From: Acanthococcus lagerstroemiae
Lineage: Eukaryota; Arthropoda; Insecta; Hemiptera; Eriococcidae
Assembly (NCBI GenBank): GCA_031841125.1
Contig: CM063109.1
Coordinates: forward strand, 24,771,321-24,835,320
DNA: 64,000 nucleotides
Direction of reading: 5' to 3'
Both the position numbers and the translations under genes were made by a program. The notes under the pieces are model-generated. The model was not told the origin of the DNA. It ran no database searches and saw only the letters and a program-made list of their open reading frames with translations. This document shows, piece after piece, positions 20,008-27,332 of the stretch (position 1 is its first letter; each line of letters starts with the position of its first letter).

Positions 20008-20828
20008 CGGTCTGATAGGGATTTTTTTTTTTTCAGAAATTCACGATATAACTCATTCCCTTCTACTGGCTCTCTTTTATTCAAGTATAAACCCTTACCA
20101 CCACTCTTCCTGACACCTGAGCCTTCAATTACCTTATTATGACGTTTTCTCTCAGCTACTAAAGCATCATTCGCTTTTTTATTATTGTAGGCGTTGATTG
20201 CACTCGTAATTAGTGAACCTATACCCGCTATAGCAGGAATACTCGCCAATACTGCAGGTAAAAATCCCCCAGATTTGATTTTTTTTAATTGATCGAGTGA
20301 TAACCTAATTCTCTCACCTTTACGAATTTTTGTGATTTGTTTACGTGTTAATGGTAGATACGTGTTACTCATTACAGAATTTTTAGTACGGCCCTGTTTG
20401 ACCTGAATAACTATAGATTTTTTTGAAGTTGCAATCAGTTTTTGTTGGGTTTCGTCTAAATTCACAGGATATTTCACATAATTAGTTGTCTTCTTCTTCG
20501 CAGAACGTAGGCCGGCCCCCATTTTTTGTTTAACTTTCATAACATTAGTCACAAGCCATGCGTTGAGTTTTTCCATTAAATCAGAGTCGCCTGCTGTAAC
20601 ACGTTTCCATGAGTCCTGTTCTAACTTATAATCGGCCTCATGCCTATCTTTTAAATTATCGGATTGTGCATAACTGATATCGTGGTGCATACAAGCTTCA
20701 TCGAGTTTGTTCTTTGGCTTTACATTTCTCTCCAATTTTAAATCTAAATTTGTTCCAGGACCAGCATATTGGTATCCCCCAGGTAGATGACATTCTATAG
20801 GCAATTTATTGATCAACGTATTGATCAA
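20004..20828 (-). CDS. Parvovirus-type phospholipase A2 domain fused to an adenovirus pX-like segment
   Basis: Virion-associated protein of adintovirus/Polinton type. The PLA2 domain has the calcium loop YAGPGT at residues 21-26 and the active-site helix HHDISY at 48-53 (H49/D50). Residues 187-215 form a glycine/alanine-rich hydrophobic stretch (GGFLPAVLASIPAIAGIGSL) like the adenovirus core peptide pX and relatives in these elements, flanked by basic residues. PLA2 activity is known in parvoviruses to aid escape from endosomes; that role here is an inference. The frame starts at TTG 20828 and has no ATG before residue 47, within the active site. It opens through an A12 tract (20847-20858) in the -1 register of the upstream gene, as described under findings. 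Confidence 0.85.
   Translation of the reverse strand: MINTLINKLPIECHLPGGYQYAGPGTNLDLKLERNVKPKNKLDEACMHHDISYAQSDNLKDRHEADYKLEQDSWKRVTAGDSDLMEKLNAWLVTNVMKVKQKMGAGLRSAKKKTTNYVKYPVNLDETQQKLIATSKKSIVIQVKQGRTKNSVMSNTYLPLTRKQITKIRKGERIRLSLDQLKKIKSGGFLPAVLASIPAIAGIGSLITSAINAYNNKKANDALVAERKRHNKVIEGSGVRKSGGKGLYLNKREPVEGNELYREFLKKKKSLSDR
20022..20033 (-). promoter_or_regulatory. A12 tract at the PLA2/pX-to-protease junction (possible slippage site)
   Basis: Again twelve A on the coding strand, ten codons from the PLA2/pX stop. The protease frame passes through in the -1 register and has no ATG of its own upstream of its conserved start region. Confidence 0.5.
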
Positions 20829-20836
20829 TCCTCCTC

Positions 20837-21604
20837 CTATTTTACCTTTTTTTTTTTTGGACGGGTTGAGGGAACATTTCGAGTATTTTTTGAGTTCTTG
20901 CTTGTCTGTAATCCATCTTCTTCAGCTAGTTCTTGTTGTATGTTCACAAGTTCATTAACTAAATGAGGATTGGTGTTGCCTGCATTTAATTCACCTACTA
21001 GTATATATAGTCTTTTCATGAGTTCGTCTCTAGTGTTCCAGTAGACATATTCGACAGGTGTATTTGTCAGTATTTTTTGTAACCCCCCACCCCTCTTGAT
21101 TTTTCCTCTAGTTATAGGTCCTTCATCAGTATGTCGCCCTTTTGCTAAAATTTCTTTATATTTTTTCAAATCGGTCTTATTATATTGTGTAGAGTCTGAT
21201 TGTTGTGTTATTAAACGCCAGAGACCCTCTGTCCCATGGATAACTTTACCATCTTGAAAAATCAGATTATTATTGACAATCCATACGGGTTCGTTACCTA
21301 TGTACAAATGATTATTTTTAATCTGAATACCTAGTTCTGTATTAGATGGCGTGTAATCTTTTAAATATTTGTAAGCTATATTCCCGACCATTTCAATTTT
21401 ATCACCCATTTCTATGTCTTCTTTTTGTTTTTTTTCAAAACGCTCTATGGGAGGTTTTTGATTCAGTTGCTTATCGATACTATGCAGAGGTGTTAATAAA
21501 GGGGCAAACTGTTCTTCTAAACTGATTTGTCTATTAATTTTCCCTCGTTTTATTTCTTCATACTTGGCGGCTAACGCCTTACCTAATCTGATATACTCCT
21601 CCAT
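20837..21604 (-). CDS. Polinton conserved protein of DUF8207 type
   Basis: A 255-residue protein with a good ATG. Residues about 70-135 contain NIAYKYLKDY, LGIQIKNNHLYIGNEPV, NNNLIFQDGK and GTEGLWRLI. This matches my memory of a domain (DUF8207) that recurs in Polintons and related arthropod and cnidarian repeats, with the sequence GTxGLWxLI as its hallmark. The C-terminus is lysine-rich and ends in the A12 tract at 20847-20858. It lies 7 nt downstream of the penton stop. Function is unknown; its position among capsid genes suggests a structural or assembly role. Confidence 0.75.
   Translation of the reverse strand: MEEYIRLGKALAAKYEEIKRGKINRQISLEEQFAPLLTPLHSIDKQLNQKPPIERFEKKQKEDIEMGDKIEMVGNIAYKYLKDYTPSNTELGIQIKNNHLYIGNEPVWIVNNNLIFQDGKVIHGTEGLWRLITQQSDSTQYNKTDLKKYKEILAKGRHTDEGPITRGKIKRGGGLQKILTNTPVEYVYWNTRDELMKRLYILVGELNAGNTNPHLVNELVNIQQELAEEDGLQTSKNSKNTRNVPSTRPKKKKVK
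20847..20858 (-). promoter_or_regulatory. A12 tract at the DUF8207-to-PLA2 junction (possible slippage site)
   Basis: Twelve A on the coding strand close the DUF8207-like frame (lysine codons, then V-K-stop) while the PLA2 frame runs open through the same tract in the -1 register. Long A tracts are slippery for both ribosomes and RNA polymerases. A one-base miscount in the assembly would look the same. Confidence 0.5.
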
Positions 21605-21611
21605 TTTTTAT

Positions 21612-22321
21612 TTATTTAGCCGGTCTAAAAGCTAAAGTAATCGAAATTTTCTCGCCTCTAAAGTCGACTATTTTACCGTCTTGATCTACTATAGTCACGA
21701 ATAAGGCGTGTATTTCTTCACTATTCACCCTGTAATAAGAAATATTATTGGGTCGTTCAATAATTTTCTCACCAACCTTGTTGTTTAATGGAAAGTCGTA
21801 CAATGTGTTGTCGTGAAGCTTTTTATCGTCAATGTTACACTTGATTAGGTTACATTTAACTCTCACTGTATTTATAGGAAAAATGTTGATAGGCAGGTCG
21901 GAATATTCGACAGCGTTTTGGGGGACAATACGTGTATTACCGAATCCTAAAATATAACCAACTGAATTTTTAACTGAGAAGTCAACGCTACATTTAGAAC
22001 AGAATACTCCCACCCTCAATGTGTTTTTATTCAAAAACATTTTTAGACCAGTCCCAGCGAATTTTGTACTAGTTAATATAACATTAATAATATCATCGAG
22101 CTCGTATGTACCATCAGCTATCTCTAGAGTGAGCAGAGTGCTGGTAGTGTAATCTCTAACAGCAAATATGTTGTTTTTAATGATTTTGAAATATTCGGGA
22201 TAGAGTTGTAGGTCACAAAACTTTTTAAACCCACTTCATAAGCACCATCTAACCGGATCTCTGGCTGGTACTCGCGGTGTATGGTTGACTTGTTACTGTT
22301 TAACGAAATCTGGAAACTCAT
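21612..22321 (-). pseudogene. Penton/minor capsid protein, one frame break
   Basis: Single jelly-roll vertex protein of the virion. The N-terminal frame (from ATG 22321) has the family-typical RLDGAYEVGLKSFVTYNSIPNI. The rest of the protein lies in a second frame that runs through ADGTYELDDI and then the segment from 22040 (GYILGFGNTRIV, YYRVNSEEIHALFVTIVDQDGK) to the stop at 21612. A single one-base shift near the T-runs at about 22174-22187 separates the two. Its ATG overlaps the previous stop as TAATG. Confidence 0.85.
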
Positions 22322-22323
22322 TA
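22319..22323 (-). promoter_or_regulatory. TAATG stop-start overlap
   Basis: The stop TAA of the upstream VDFQ-type gene shares its last A with the penton ATG. Such TAATG overlaps serve as termination-reinitiation sites in some viruses and LINEs. I see no well-placed TATA box for the penton gene, so coupling is plausible but unproven. Confidence 0.45.
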
Positions 22324-22839
22324 TTTATTTTTCCTGAACCAGTCCTTATAGATCACGACGTTTTTTAAGGCACACCTAATGCGTGTATTCTTTGGCGAAT
22401 ACGGGTAACGCTGTTTGTGGTAAGAACACCCTGAAAATTTAGATGTAGAAACCAGATCTACAGTACGTGGACAATTAAGTGTATCTAAATCGCACACTAC
22501 CACCTTAAACTGCAGTAATTCCCTCAAATACTCGGCGCGTTCGCTACCTTTAATGTACACTATAGACGCCCCTCGCACACAATCTTTCAGTAGTTTCACA
22601 GCGTCAAGAAACGTAGTATAACCGTCGTCCCAACGAATGCCGTGAATTTTTGCACACACGTAATCTACCTGCAGTCCCTCAAGTGGTTCCAATACAGAGT
22701 ATGGAAATGGTGGTTTGATAAGACAATGCGTACTCTCGTCACACTTTATACACACAATAGCTAACTCTTTCAACACAAATTGATTATTATTAATTTTAAA
22801 AGCTTGGAAATCGACAATAAGCTTGTGTCTATACTCCAT
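22321..22839 (-). CDS. VDFQ-type accessory protein 1, paralogue of 26465-26944
   Basis: A 172-residue protein from ATG 22839. Start choice: a TATA box at 22881-22889 predicts transcription from about 22855, and the 15-codon-longer frame would begin with a non-ATG codon. Conserved blocks shared with the second copy are IVDFQAFK, NQF(V/I)(L/I)KELAI, KPP(F/C)PY, IHG, VKG-ER-YL and DLD. The opening block, a beta-strand ending in D followed by a KELAI strand, resembles the exonuclease I region of DEDD-type nucleases, but the usual glutamate after the aspartate is absent. Function is unknown. I recall similar proteins encoded in arthropod genomes but can name no characterised relative. Confidence 0.7.
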   Translation of the reverse strand: MEYRHKLIVDFQAFKINNNQFVLKELAIVCIKCDESTHCLIKPPFPYSVLEPLEGLQVDYVCAKIHGIRWDDGYTTFLDAVKLLKDCVRGASIVYIKGSERAEYLRELLQFKVVVCDLDTLNCPRTVDLVSTSKFSGCSYHKQRYPYSPKNTRIRCALKNVVIYKDWFRKNK

Positions 22840-22880
22840 AACGATTAAAATCAAACTGACCGTTTTCCCCTACCGTGGGT

Positions 22881-22889
22881 CCTTTTATA
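22881..22889 (-). promoter_or_regulatory. TATA box (TATAAAAGG) for VDFQ-type gene 1
   Basis: TATAAAAGG on the minus strand, about 45-50 bp upstream of ATG 22839. It is the only clear TATA box seen upstream of the closely packed block running to the protease. Confidence 0.65.
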
Positions 22890-22993
22890 CTTTATCCAAC
22901 ACCTCAGTCTACACAATGACTTACGATTCTTCTTCTTAAACATCAAAAAGAAGGAAAATAGACAGTTGGTAGATTTTTCTTCAGAGCCCATTT

Positions 22994-25019
22994 TTAACCA
23001 GAAACAACCCGATTATTCAGAGGGTTATATATAGTTTTATGGTCCGAAATTAAAACGATGTGTATATCCAGAGAAGACGGAAAAACTGAGCGCCAGTTAA
23101 AGATCACTTTAATATTAATTAAAGATTCTTTTATAACATCCGGCTGGTATGAAGAATCAATCGCGATAATCGGGTATTTGGTCAGGAAAGTATTGTAATC
23201 TATTAACGGCTCAATTTCATCTTCATTTTTGTTATAGTAGGCTGATTTAAACTTTTTGAACATTTGGTAAAGATTGGAACACCTTCTTTCCGCAACATTC
23301 AAATTTAGTCTTTCACGGGGGTAATAGACATTATTGTTGAGCACTACCTGGACATTTTCTAAATCTCTCAGTTCAAAAGTATCTTTCCCGCGAGACTGGA
23401 ACCCAATTAAAATATATTTAGTGCGCGAATAAGCCGTGGGTATATCCCAAACAAAATTAGGACCGCTGACACCTGAAATCGAATGATGTAACCAACCTCG
23501 ATAAAACAACTCGTAATCAGTATTGTTTAAAATGGCCTTTCGAACCTGGGTGGCGTAGCTCAGATTGAATTTAATTTGAGGCACCCTCCAAACGATATCT
23601 TTCAGATTAACACTGATTTTATCGTCGGGGTATACTGCGGGGTTTAGATAGAACGCTGTGTGAAAGTGGTTAGTTGTTCGATAAAATACTAGTTTTTGGG
23701 GAATACGGAATAGAAATTGTTTATGATCCTCGAAAAAGCCCATAACTATGGACATAGGTATACAAACTGAAAAGTAACCCTGCTCATTCATCACGCTCTC
23801 CTGATTTTTGACAGACCAACCCGTATTACTGTACTTTAAATCATTTTCAAAACACGCTAGACCCTTCATTGTTGTAGAAATCCCTGGTTTTCTTATACTG
23901 TCTACCTTATTATCCCCTATATAGTAGTCAATCCGCTCGAAAAATCTCAAGATACCATTATTAAGAAGACGAAAATCTTCAGGTTTATAACACTACCCAA
24001 CAGCCAAAAAACCGCAAGAACGAGAGTAGCCGATTCTAGAAGTATTTTTCACGCTGAATTCAATGCCGCTTTTTGTTTTTCTTAATTAGCTCTCCTTTTC
24101 TCGTAAATTCATTCTGAATTATTTCCCGTAATTTCCCTCACGTGTTAGAAATATTAGTGAATGTGGCCACACTGCATGTATCACAAAACAAACTCGCCAA
24201 CACAGTGACGCGTGTGAACGTGTGTTTTGACGTTTTGATATCGAGACGATCTAAACAGTTTCAACTGATTCTAAGATTTTATCATTAACGATGAAGTGAT
24301 GGAACAACAGTTTTGAGGAAGGCGATCTCTTCAGTGAAAAAATAACGCCTTTTCATTCCGGTATTACAGTTTATTGTTTCTTTTACGAAATGTAAGTGAA
24401 CTAGATAAATGTGTTCCGACAATAAATTTGATGAATATGTATTCAATGCATGAGTATTCATGATAATCACAACGTTCGTTGTTGAATTGGAATAAAATAC
24501 TTACGGAACACAGACGGACAGAGAACAACACGGAAGTTTTCTATTCAGTACCGTCGAAGACGAAGCTTATCGGTAATATCAGTTTAATACAACATCAGTG
24601 TCGCCACATAAAATAGAACAATTTCTCATAATACACTATTAAATTTCCCAGCAAACGTAAAAAATGATTAGCTAACTCAGCATTTTTAATATCATATTTG
24701 AATTCAGCGTGAAAAATACATTAAGAATCATCTATTTTCCTTCATGCGGTTTCCAAAAAATCTCAGTTTGTTGTGTAGTGTAATCTGTAACACTCTCCAT
24801 AATATCCGCCTCTACGGCATTTTTATCATTTTTAAAATCAGTTTTTATTTGCCTCAACGTCACTTTACCACTGATTACTAGTAAACTCTTACAAGGCCGG
24901 GTCACTATGTCCTCATTATAAACAATTATAGGAAACTCTGTTCCTAAATCGTTAAAATTTTCGGATACAGGAGGCCTGTAATCGTAATACTCGACACTCT
25001 CAATGATATTGTCACCCAT
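22994..25019 (-). pseudogene. Double jelly-roll major capsid protein, split by a MITE
   Basis: Main shell protein of the virion. The N-terminal part starts at ATG 25019 (IESVEYYDYRPPVSENFNDL) and is open until the MITE at 24009-24752. The C-terminal part resumes to its left and ends at 22994. It contains family-typical blocks: KIHG-free RFFERIDYYIGDN, GISTTMKG, GFFEDHKQFLF, LKDIVWRVPQIKF, NVYYPRERLNLN, KFKSAYYNK and PIIAIDSS. Even without the MITE the two halves are in different frames near the insertion, so at least one further indel is present. The TATA box is at 25067-25074. The gene cannot make full-length capsid as assembled. Confidence 0.88.
24009..24752. mobile_element. 744-bp MITE inserted in the capsid gene
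   Basis: The ends form an imperfect inverted repeat of about 55 bp. The outer part reads AAACCGCA and the inner, perfect part reads GTATTTTTCACGCTGAATTC (24042-24061 against 24700-24719). CCAAA flanks both sides (24004-24008 and 24753-24757), a possible 5-bp target duplication, though the A-run makes its edge ambiguous. No coding potential. The superfamily is unknown. Confidence 0.8.
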
Positions 25020-25066
25020 TGTCGCTCTGAATGCAAATGAACTTATTTTTAACTAAACTTACCTCC

Positions 25067-25074
25067 TATATATA
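25067..25074 (-). promoter_or_regulatory. TATA box (TATATATA) for the major capsid gene
   Basis: TATATATA on the minus strand about 50 bp upstream of ATG 25019, similar in spacing to the other boxes of the right arm. Confidence 0.6.
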
Positions 25075-25089
25075 GTTTTTTGTCTACCC

Positions 25090-25593
25090 TTACCCGCAAA
25101 CATCTTCACTAGCCTCTCGCTCAGCTAGATATTTACTTTTTGCTTCATAGTTGGCCATGTTCTGAACCTCCCCGTAATTCATTAGACACACACAAGGTTC
25201 GGTATATTCAATCGGGAAAAATCGACACTTACATTCTTGGCAGAGGTCAAAGCAGAAACACCCACCGTGAGTAGCCTGGGGGAAAATAACTTCGGGAAAT
25301 TCATATCCACCCTTCTCTACCTTTTTCATACCTGTGTACATTAAAAAATGTACAGACTCCCGAAACTCAGCCAACTTCTGCTCATCGGTGAACTTTTTAA
25401 CAATGCGCGGTGGTAGCACGATTTTCACATCATCTAAAACACATGCCCACAGAATCTTACCATTCCACTTACTCGCGAATGAGAATACCTCTTTCACTGT
25501 ATAAAACACACCTTCTCTCAAGTTTTGAATTTTCACAAACGGTGAGCCGTTCTGATAAGAACGATTTTGTTTAACACAACAAGGTGAATCCAT
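25090..25593 (-). CDS. Accessory protein, possibly OB-fold-like, with a cysteine-rich tail
   Basis: 167 residues from ATG 25593; the longer frame opens with TTG, and the TATA box at 25652-25659 favours the ATG. The N-terminal half (VKIQNLREGVFYTVKEVFSF, then KWNGKILWACVLDDVKIVLP) has an alternating beta pattern. It resembles a small beta-barrel family I associate with transposon-linked arthropod proteins and possibly single-stranded DNA binding; this is an inference. The C-terminal half has clustered cysteines (CFCFDLCQECKC, then CVC), a possible zinc site. It precedes the capsid gene on the same strand. Confidence 0.6.
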   Translation of the reverse strand: MDSPCCVKQNRSYQNGSPFVKIQNLREGVFYTVKEVFSFASKWNGKILWACVLDDVKIVLPPRIVKKFTDEQKLAEFRESVHFLMYTGMKKVEKGGYEFPEVIFPQATHGGCFCFDLCQECKCRFFPIEYTEPCVCLMNYGEVQNMANYEAKSKYLAEREASEDVCG

Positions 25594-25651
25594 ATCGTCC
25601 GATCGCAAAGACAGTCAGAAGATAAATGATAATTTGACCTGATTTGGGTGC

Positions 25652-25659
25652 TATTTATA
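25652..25659 (-). promoter_or_regulatory. TATA box (TATAAATA) for the 25090-25593 gene
   Basis: TATAAATA on the minus strand, 6 bp beyond the stop of the upstream gene and about 60 bp before ATG 25593. Confidence 0.65.
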
Positions 25660-25664
25660 ATTTT

Positions 25665-26378
25665 TTAGTCCCCGAAAGTTAGTGCCTCTATTCTACCCGA
25701 TGGTAGTCGAAAGTATTTCACCGATGTTTTCCTACTTATGACACGTCTGTTATAAGTTGTACCCTTACTAATAGAGATCAAAGGTTTCAACTTGCAGGAT
25801 CTGCAGTAATATCGGGTCGCATAGTCGGGCTTCAGATAATAATCGGAGATCAGTTGGAAATCTGTTACAGTCTTTGTGTAAAGTTCACGAGTACCAAACA
25901 CTCTTATAGATTCCTGAGTTTTCAAAAATTCTATGTATTTTTCCGCGCATTCTTGACACATATAACTAATTTGGCCAATACCCCCTTCATTGTAATCTTT
26001 ATTGTCGGGTGTATGCCACCATACAGTAACATATTTATGAATCAGCTTATTAGGACCTTGGTGTATAACCTGCTCGCGAGAATAGTCGCTTTCCTGCAAA
26101 GAGATATAAAATCGGATATTTAGGGGTCTGTTTGCTAACGTTTCGAGCGTGTCGTTATAGGAATTTTTAATGTTATTATTATCGCGGACTTTAGATTTTG
26201 ACCAAGCTAGAATGTCTTTAGGTGTCATATTAAGCCATTTATTTTTTAACCAGTTCTCCAAGAGTGGAGGGAACCCACTAATATCGTACATACTGTTAAT
26301 GCCTGCGAAGTAAGCATTTATGGATAAATCAAGCAGTGTAGGCGAGCTCTGAAAAGAGCTATTTTCAGTAGAAGTCAT
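25665..26378 (-). CDS. Accessory protein with two CxxC pairs, function unknown
   Basis: 237 residues with a good ATG. No family was recognised. A CQEC pair occurs near residue 135 and a CRSC pair near residue 190, so a zinc-ribbon-like fold is possible. The first 60 residues are serine-rich and then hydrophobic (FPPLLENWLKNKWLNMTP). The gene has its own TATA box at 26466-26473, which overlaps the end of the gene before it. It sits in a row of separately promoted genes with the same orientation, which supports it being real. Confidence 0.65.
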   Translation of the reverse strand: MTSTENSSFQSSPTLLDLSINAYFAGINSMYDISGFPPLLENWLKNKWLNMTPKDILAWSKSKVRDNNNIKNSYNDTLETLANRPLNIRFYISLQESDYSREQVIHQGPNKLIHKYVTVWWHTPDNKDYNEGGIGQISYMCQECAEKYIEFLKTQESIRVFGTRELYTKTVTDFQLISDYYLKPDYATRYYCRSCKLKPLISISKGTTYNRRVISRKTSVKYFRLPSGRIEALTFGD

Positions 26379-26464
26379 CGCAGAGATTATTAGCAGATAT
26401 CAAATAATATATCCTTCTGGTAATAAGCCAAATGCGTGAGTGATTCTCTCAGACAGCCTCCGCC

Positions 26465-26944
26465 CTATTTATAACCATGATTCTTCAGGTGCTTTTTGTA
26501 GGCATATACTTTTGCTAGGGCACAACGTTGACGGTTAAACAAGTGTGCCTTACATGCGTTGTCTGTATCAATTTTGGCCCTAATATAAATATCTAAATCC
26601 TCAACCCGTACTTTACCTTCTAATACCCTCGAAAGATATTTTACCCGTTCAGTACCCTTCACAAGAGCCACAGCCGCCTGTTTCAATAAATTGAGTCTTA
26701 ATAAAGCCTCGACGTGCCTGTACTCGATTGTCCCTAAACTCCAGGGAAGCCCGTGTATATGATTAGACAGAAAACTGACTCTTTTTTTCATTACAGGGCA
26801 TAACTGTGTGTAAGGACAAGGCGGTTTGAATATGAAACCTATTGCGTTACTCTCATCATTATACTTGAGTATCGCTAGTTCTTTGATGATAAATTGGTTA
26901 TCAAGCGATTTGAATGCCTGGAAATCAACAATGAACACGTCCAT
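26465..26944 (-). CDS. VDFQ-type accessory protein 2, paralogue of 22321-22839
   Basis: 160 residues from ATG 26944. The TATA box at 26995-27002 predicts transcription from about 26968, so the upstream ATG at 26986 would lie outside the transcript. Shared blocks with copy 1 are FIVDFQAFK, NQFIIKELAIL, FKPPCPY, HIHGLPW, LVKGTERVKYL and EDLD. Overall similarity between the copies is moderate, so the duplication is old or the genes are fast-evolving. The function is not known. An RNase H/DEDD-like origin is conceivable from the first block but the catalytic pattern is incomplete. Confidence 0.7.
   Translation of the reverse strand: MDVFIVDFQAFKSLDNQFIIKELAILKYNDESNAIGFIFKPPCPYTQLCPVMKKRVSFLSNHIHGLPWSLGTIEYRHVEALLRLNLLKQAAVALVKGTERVKYLSRVLEGKVRVEDLDIYIRAKIDTDNACKAHLFNRQRCALAKVYAYKKHLKNHGYK
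26466..26473 (-). promoter_or_regulatory. TATA box (TATAAATA) for the 25665-26378 gene
   Basis: TATAAATA on the minus strand lying inside the last codons of VDFQ-type gene 2, about 90 bp upstream of ATG 26378. The overlap of stop region and next promoter shows tight packing. Confidence 0.65.
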
Positions 26945-26994
26945 ATTGCTCCAGAATTCTATGACAGAATGGTGGAGATAATTCATACCCCCTA

Positions 26995-27002
26995 CTTATA
27001 TA
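26995..27002 (-). promoter_or_regulatory. TATA box (TATATAAG) for VDFQ-type gene 2
   Basis: TATATAAG on the minus strand. It overlaps the stop codon (26996-26998) of the PPP1R15-like gene. ATG 26944 is about 58 bp downstream. The box is identical to the one at 27278-27285. Confidence 0.65.
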
Positions 27003-27238
27003 GATGTTTTTCTAACATTTATGAGTGGTGTGGCAAAGTGCCTGTAGTAGATATTACACCTATGGTTTGGATCAAGAATAGGCGATAAAATATTTTCAAC
27101 ATTTCGAATTCTGCGCCGGAAACGCACACGATCTCTAGCCGCCTGTACCCAAATTGATGCCCGCTCCTCTCTATCAAACTCAATCCAACAAACAGCAACC
27201 TTCTCATTAAAGCTTACACGTTTTTTATCCTGCGCCAT
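26996..27238 (-). CDS. PPP1R15/GADD34-like PP1-recruiting protein
   Basis: An 80-residue protein that looks like the conserved core of PPP1R15. KKRVSFNEKV (RVSF at residues 7-10) is a PP1 docking motif of RVxF type. It is followed by hydrophobic residues, then W30 and ARDRVRFRRRI at 34-44. In PPP1R15A/B, herpes simplex ICP34.5 and African swine fever virus DP71L, an RVxF-type motif and a W-x-x-x-ARDR-x-RF-x-x-RI helix recruit protein phosphatase 1 to dephosphorylate eIF2alpha and restore translation. The same order and spacing are visible here. Start choice: TATATAAG at 27278-27285 places transcription near 27255, so the ATG at 27238 is used rather than the one at 27316. Activity is an inference. 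It is the outermost gene, next to the right inverted repeat. Confidence 0.78.
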   Translation of the reverse strand: MAQDKKRVSFNEKVAVCWIEFDREERASIWVQAARDRVRFRRRIRNVENILSPILDPNHRCNIYYRHFATPLINVRKTSI

Positions 27239-27277
27239 TGTAAAATGCCTGTGATGTGCGCGACAGAGTTCGTCGCT

Positions 27278-27285
27278 CTTATATA
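27278..27285 (-). promoter_or_regulatory. TATA box (TATATAAG) for the PPP1R15-like gene
   Basis: TATATAAG on the minus strand, with a TCACA initiator-like sequence about 31 bp downstream and ATG 27238 about 47 bp from the start of the box. Confidence 0.65.
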
Positions 27286-27332
27286 CATGCGCTTTTTTCC
27301 GTTGAAACGCATTCAAACAGGGAGCATCGAAA

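Noticed and set aside
27238..27316. Upstream ATG extending the PPP1R15-like gene by 26 codons
   Set aside because: The TATA box at 27278-27285 lies inside that extension, so the transcript should start after it.
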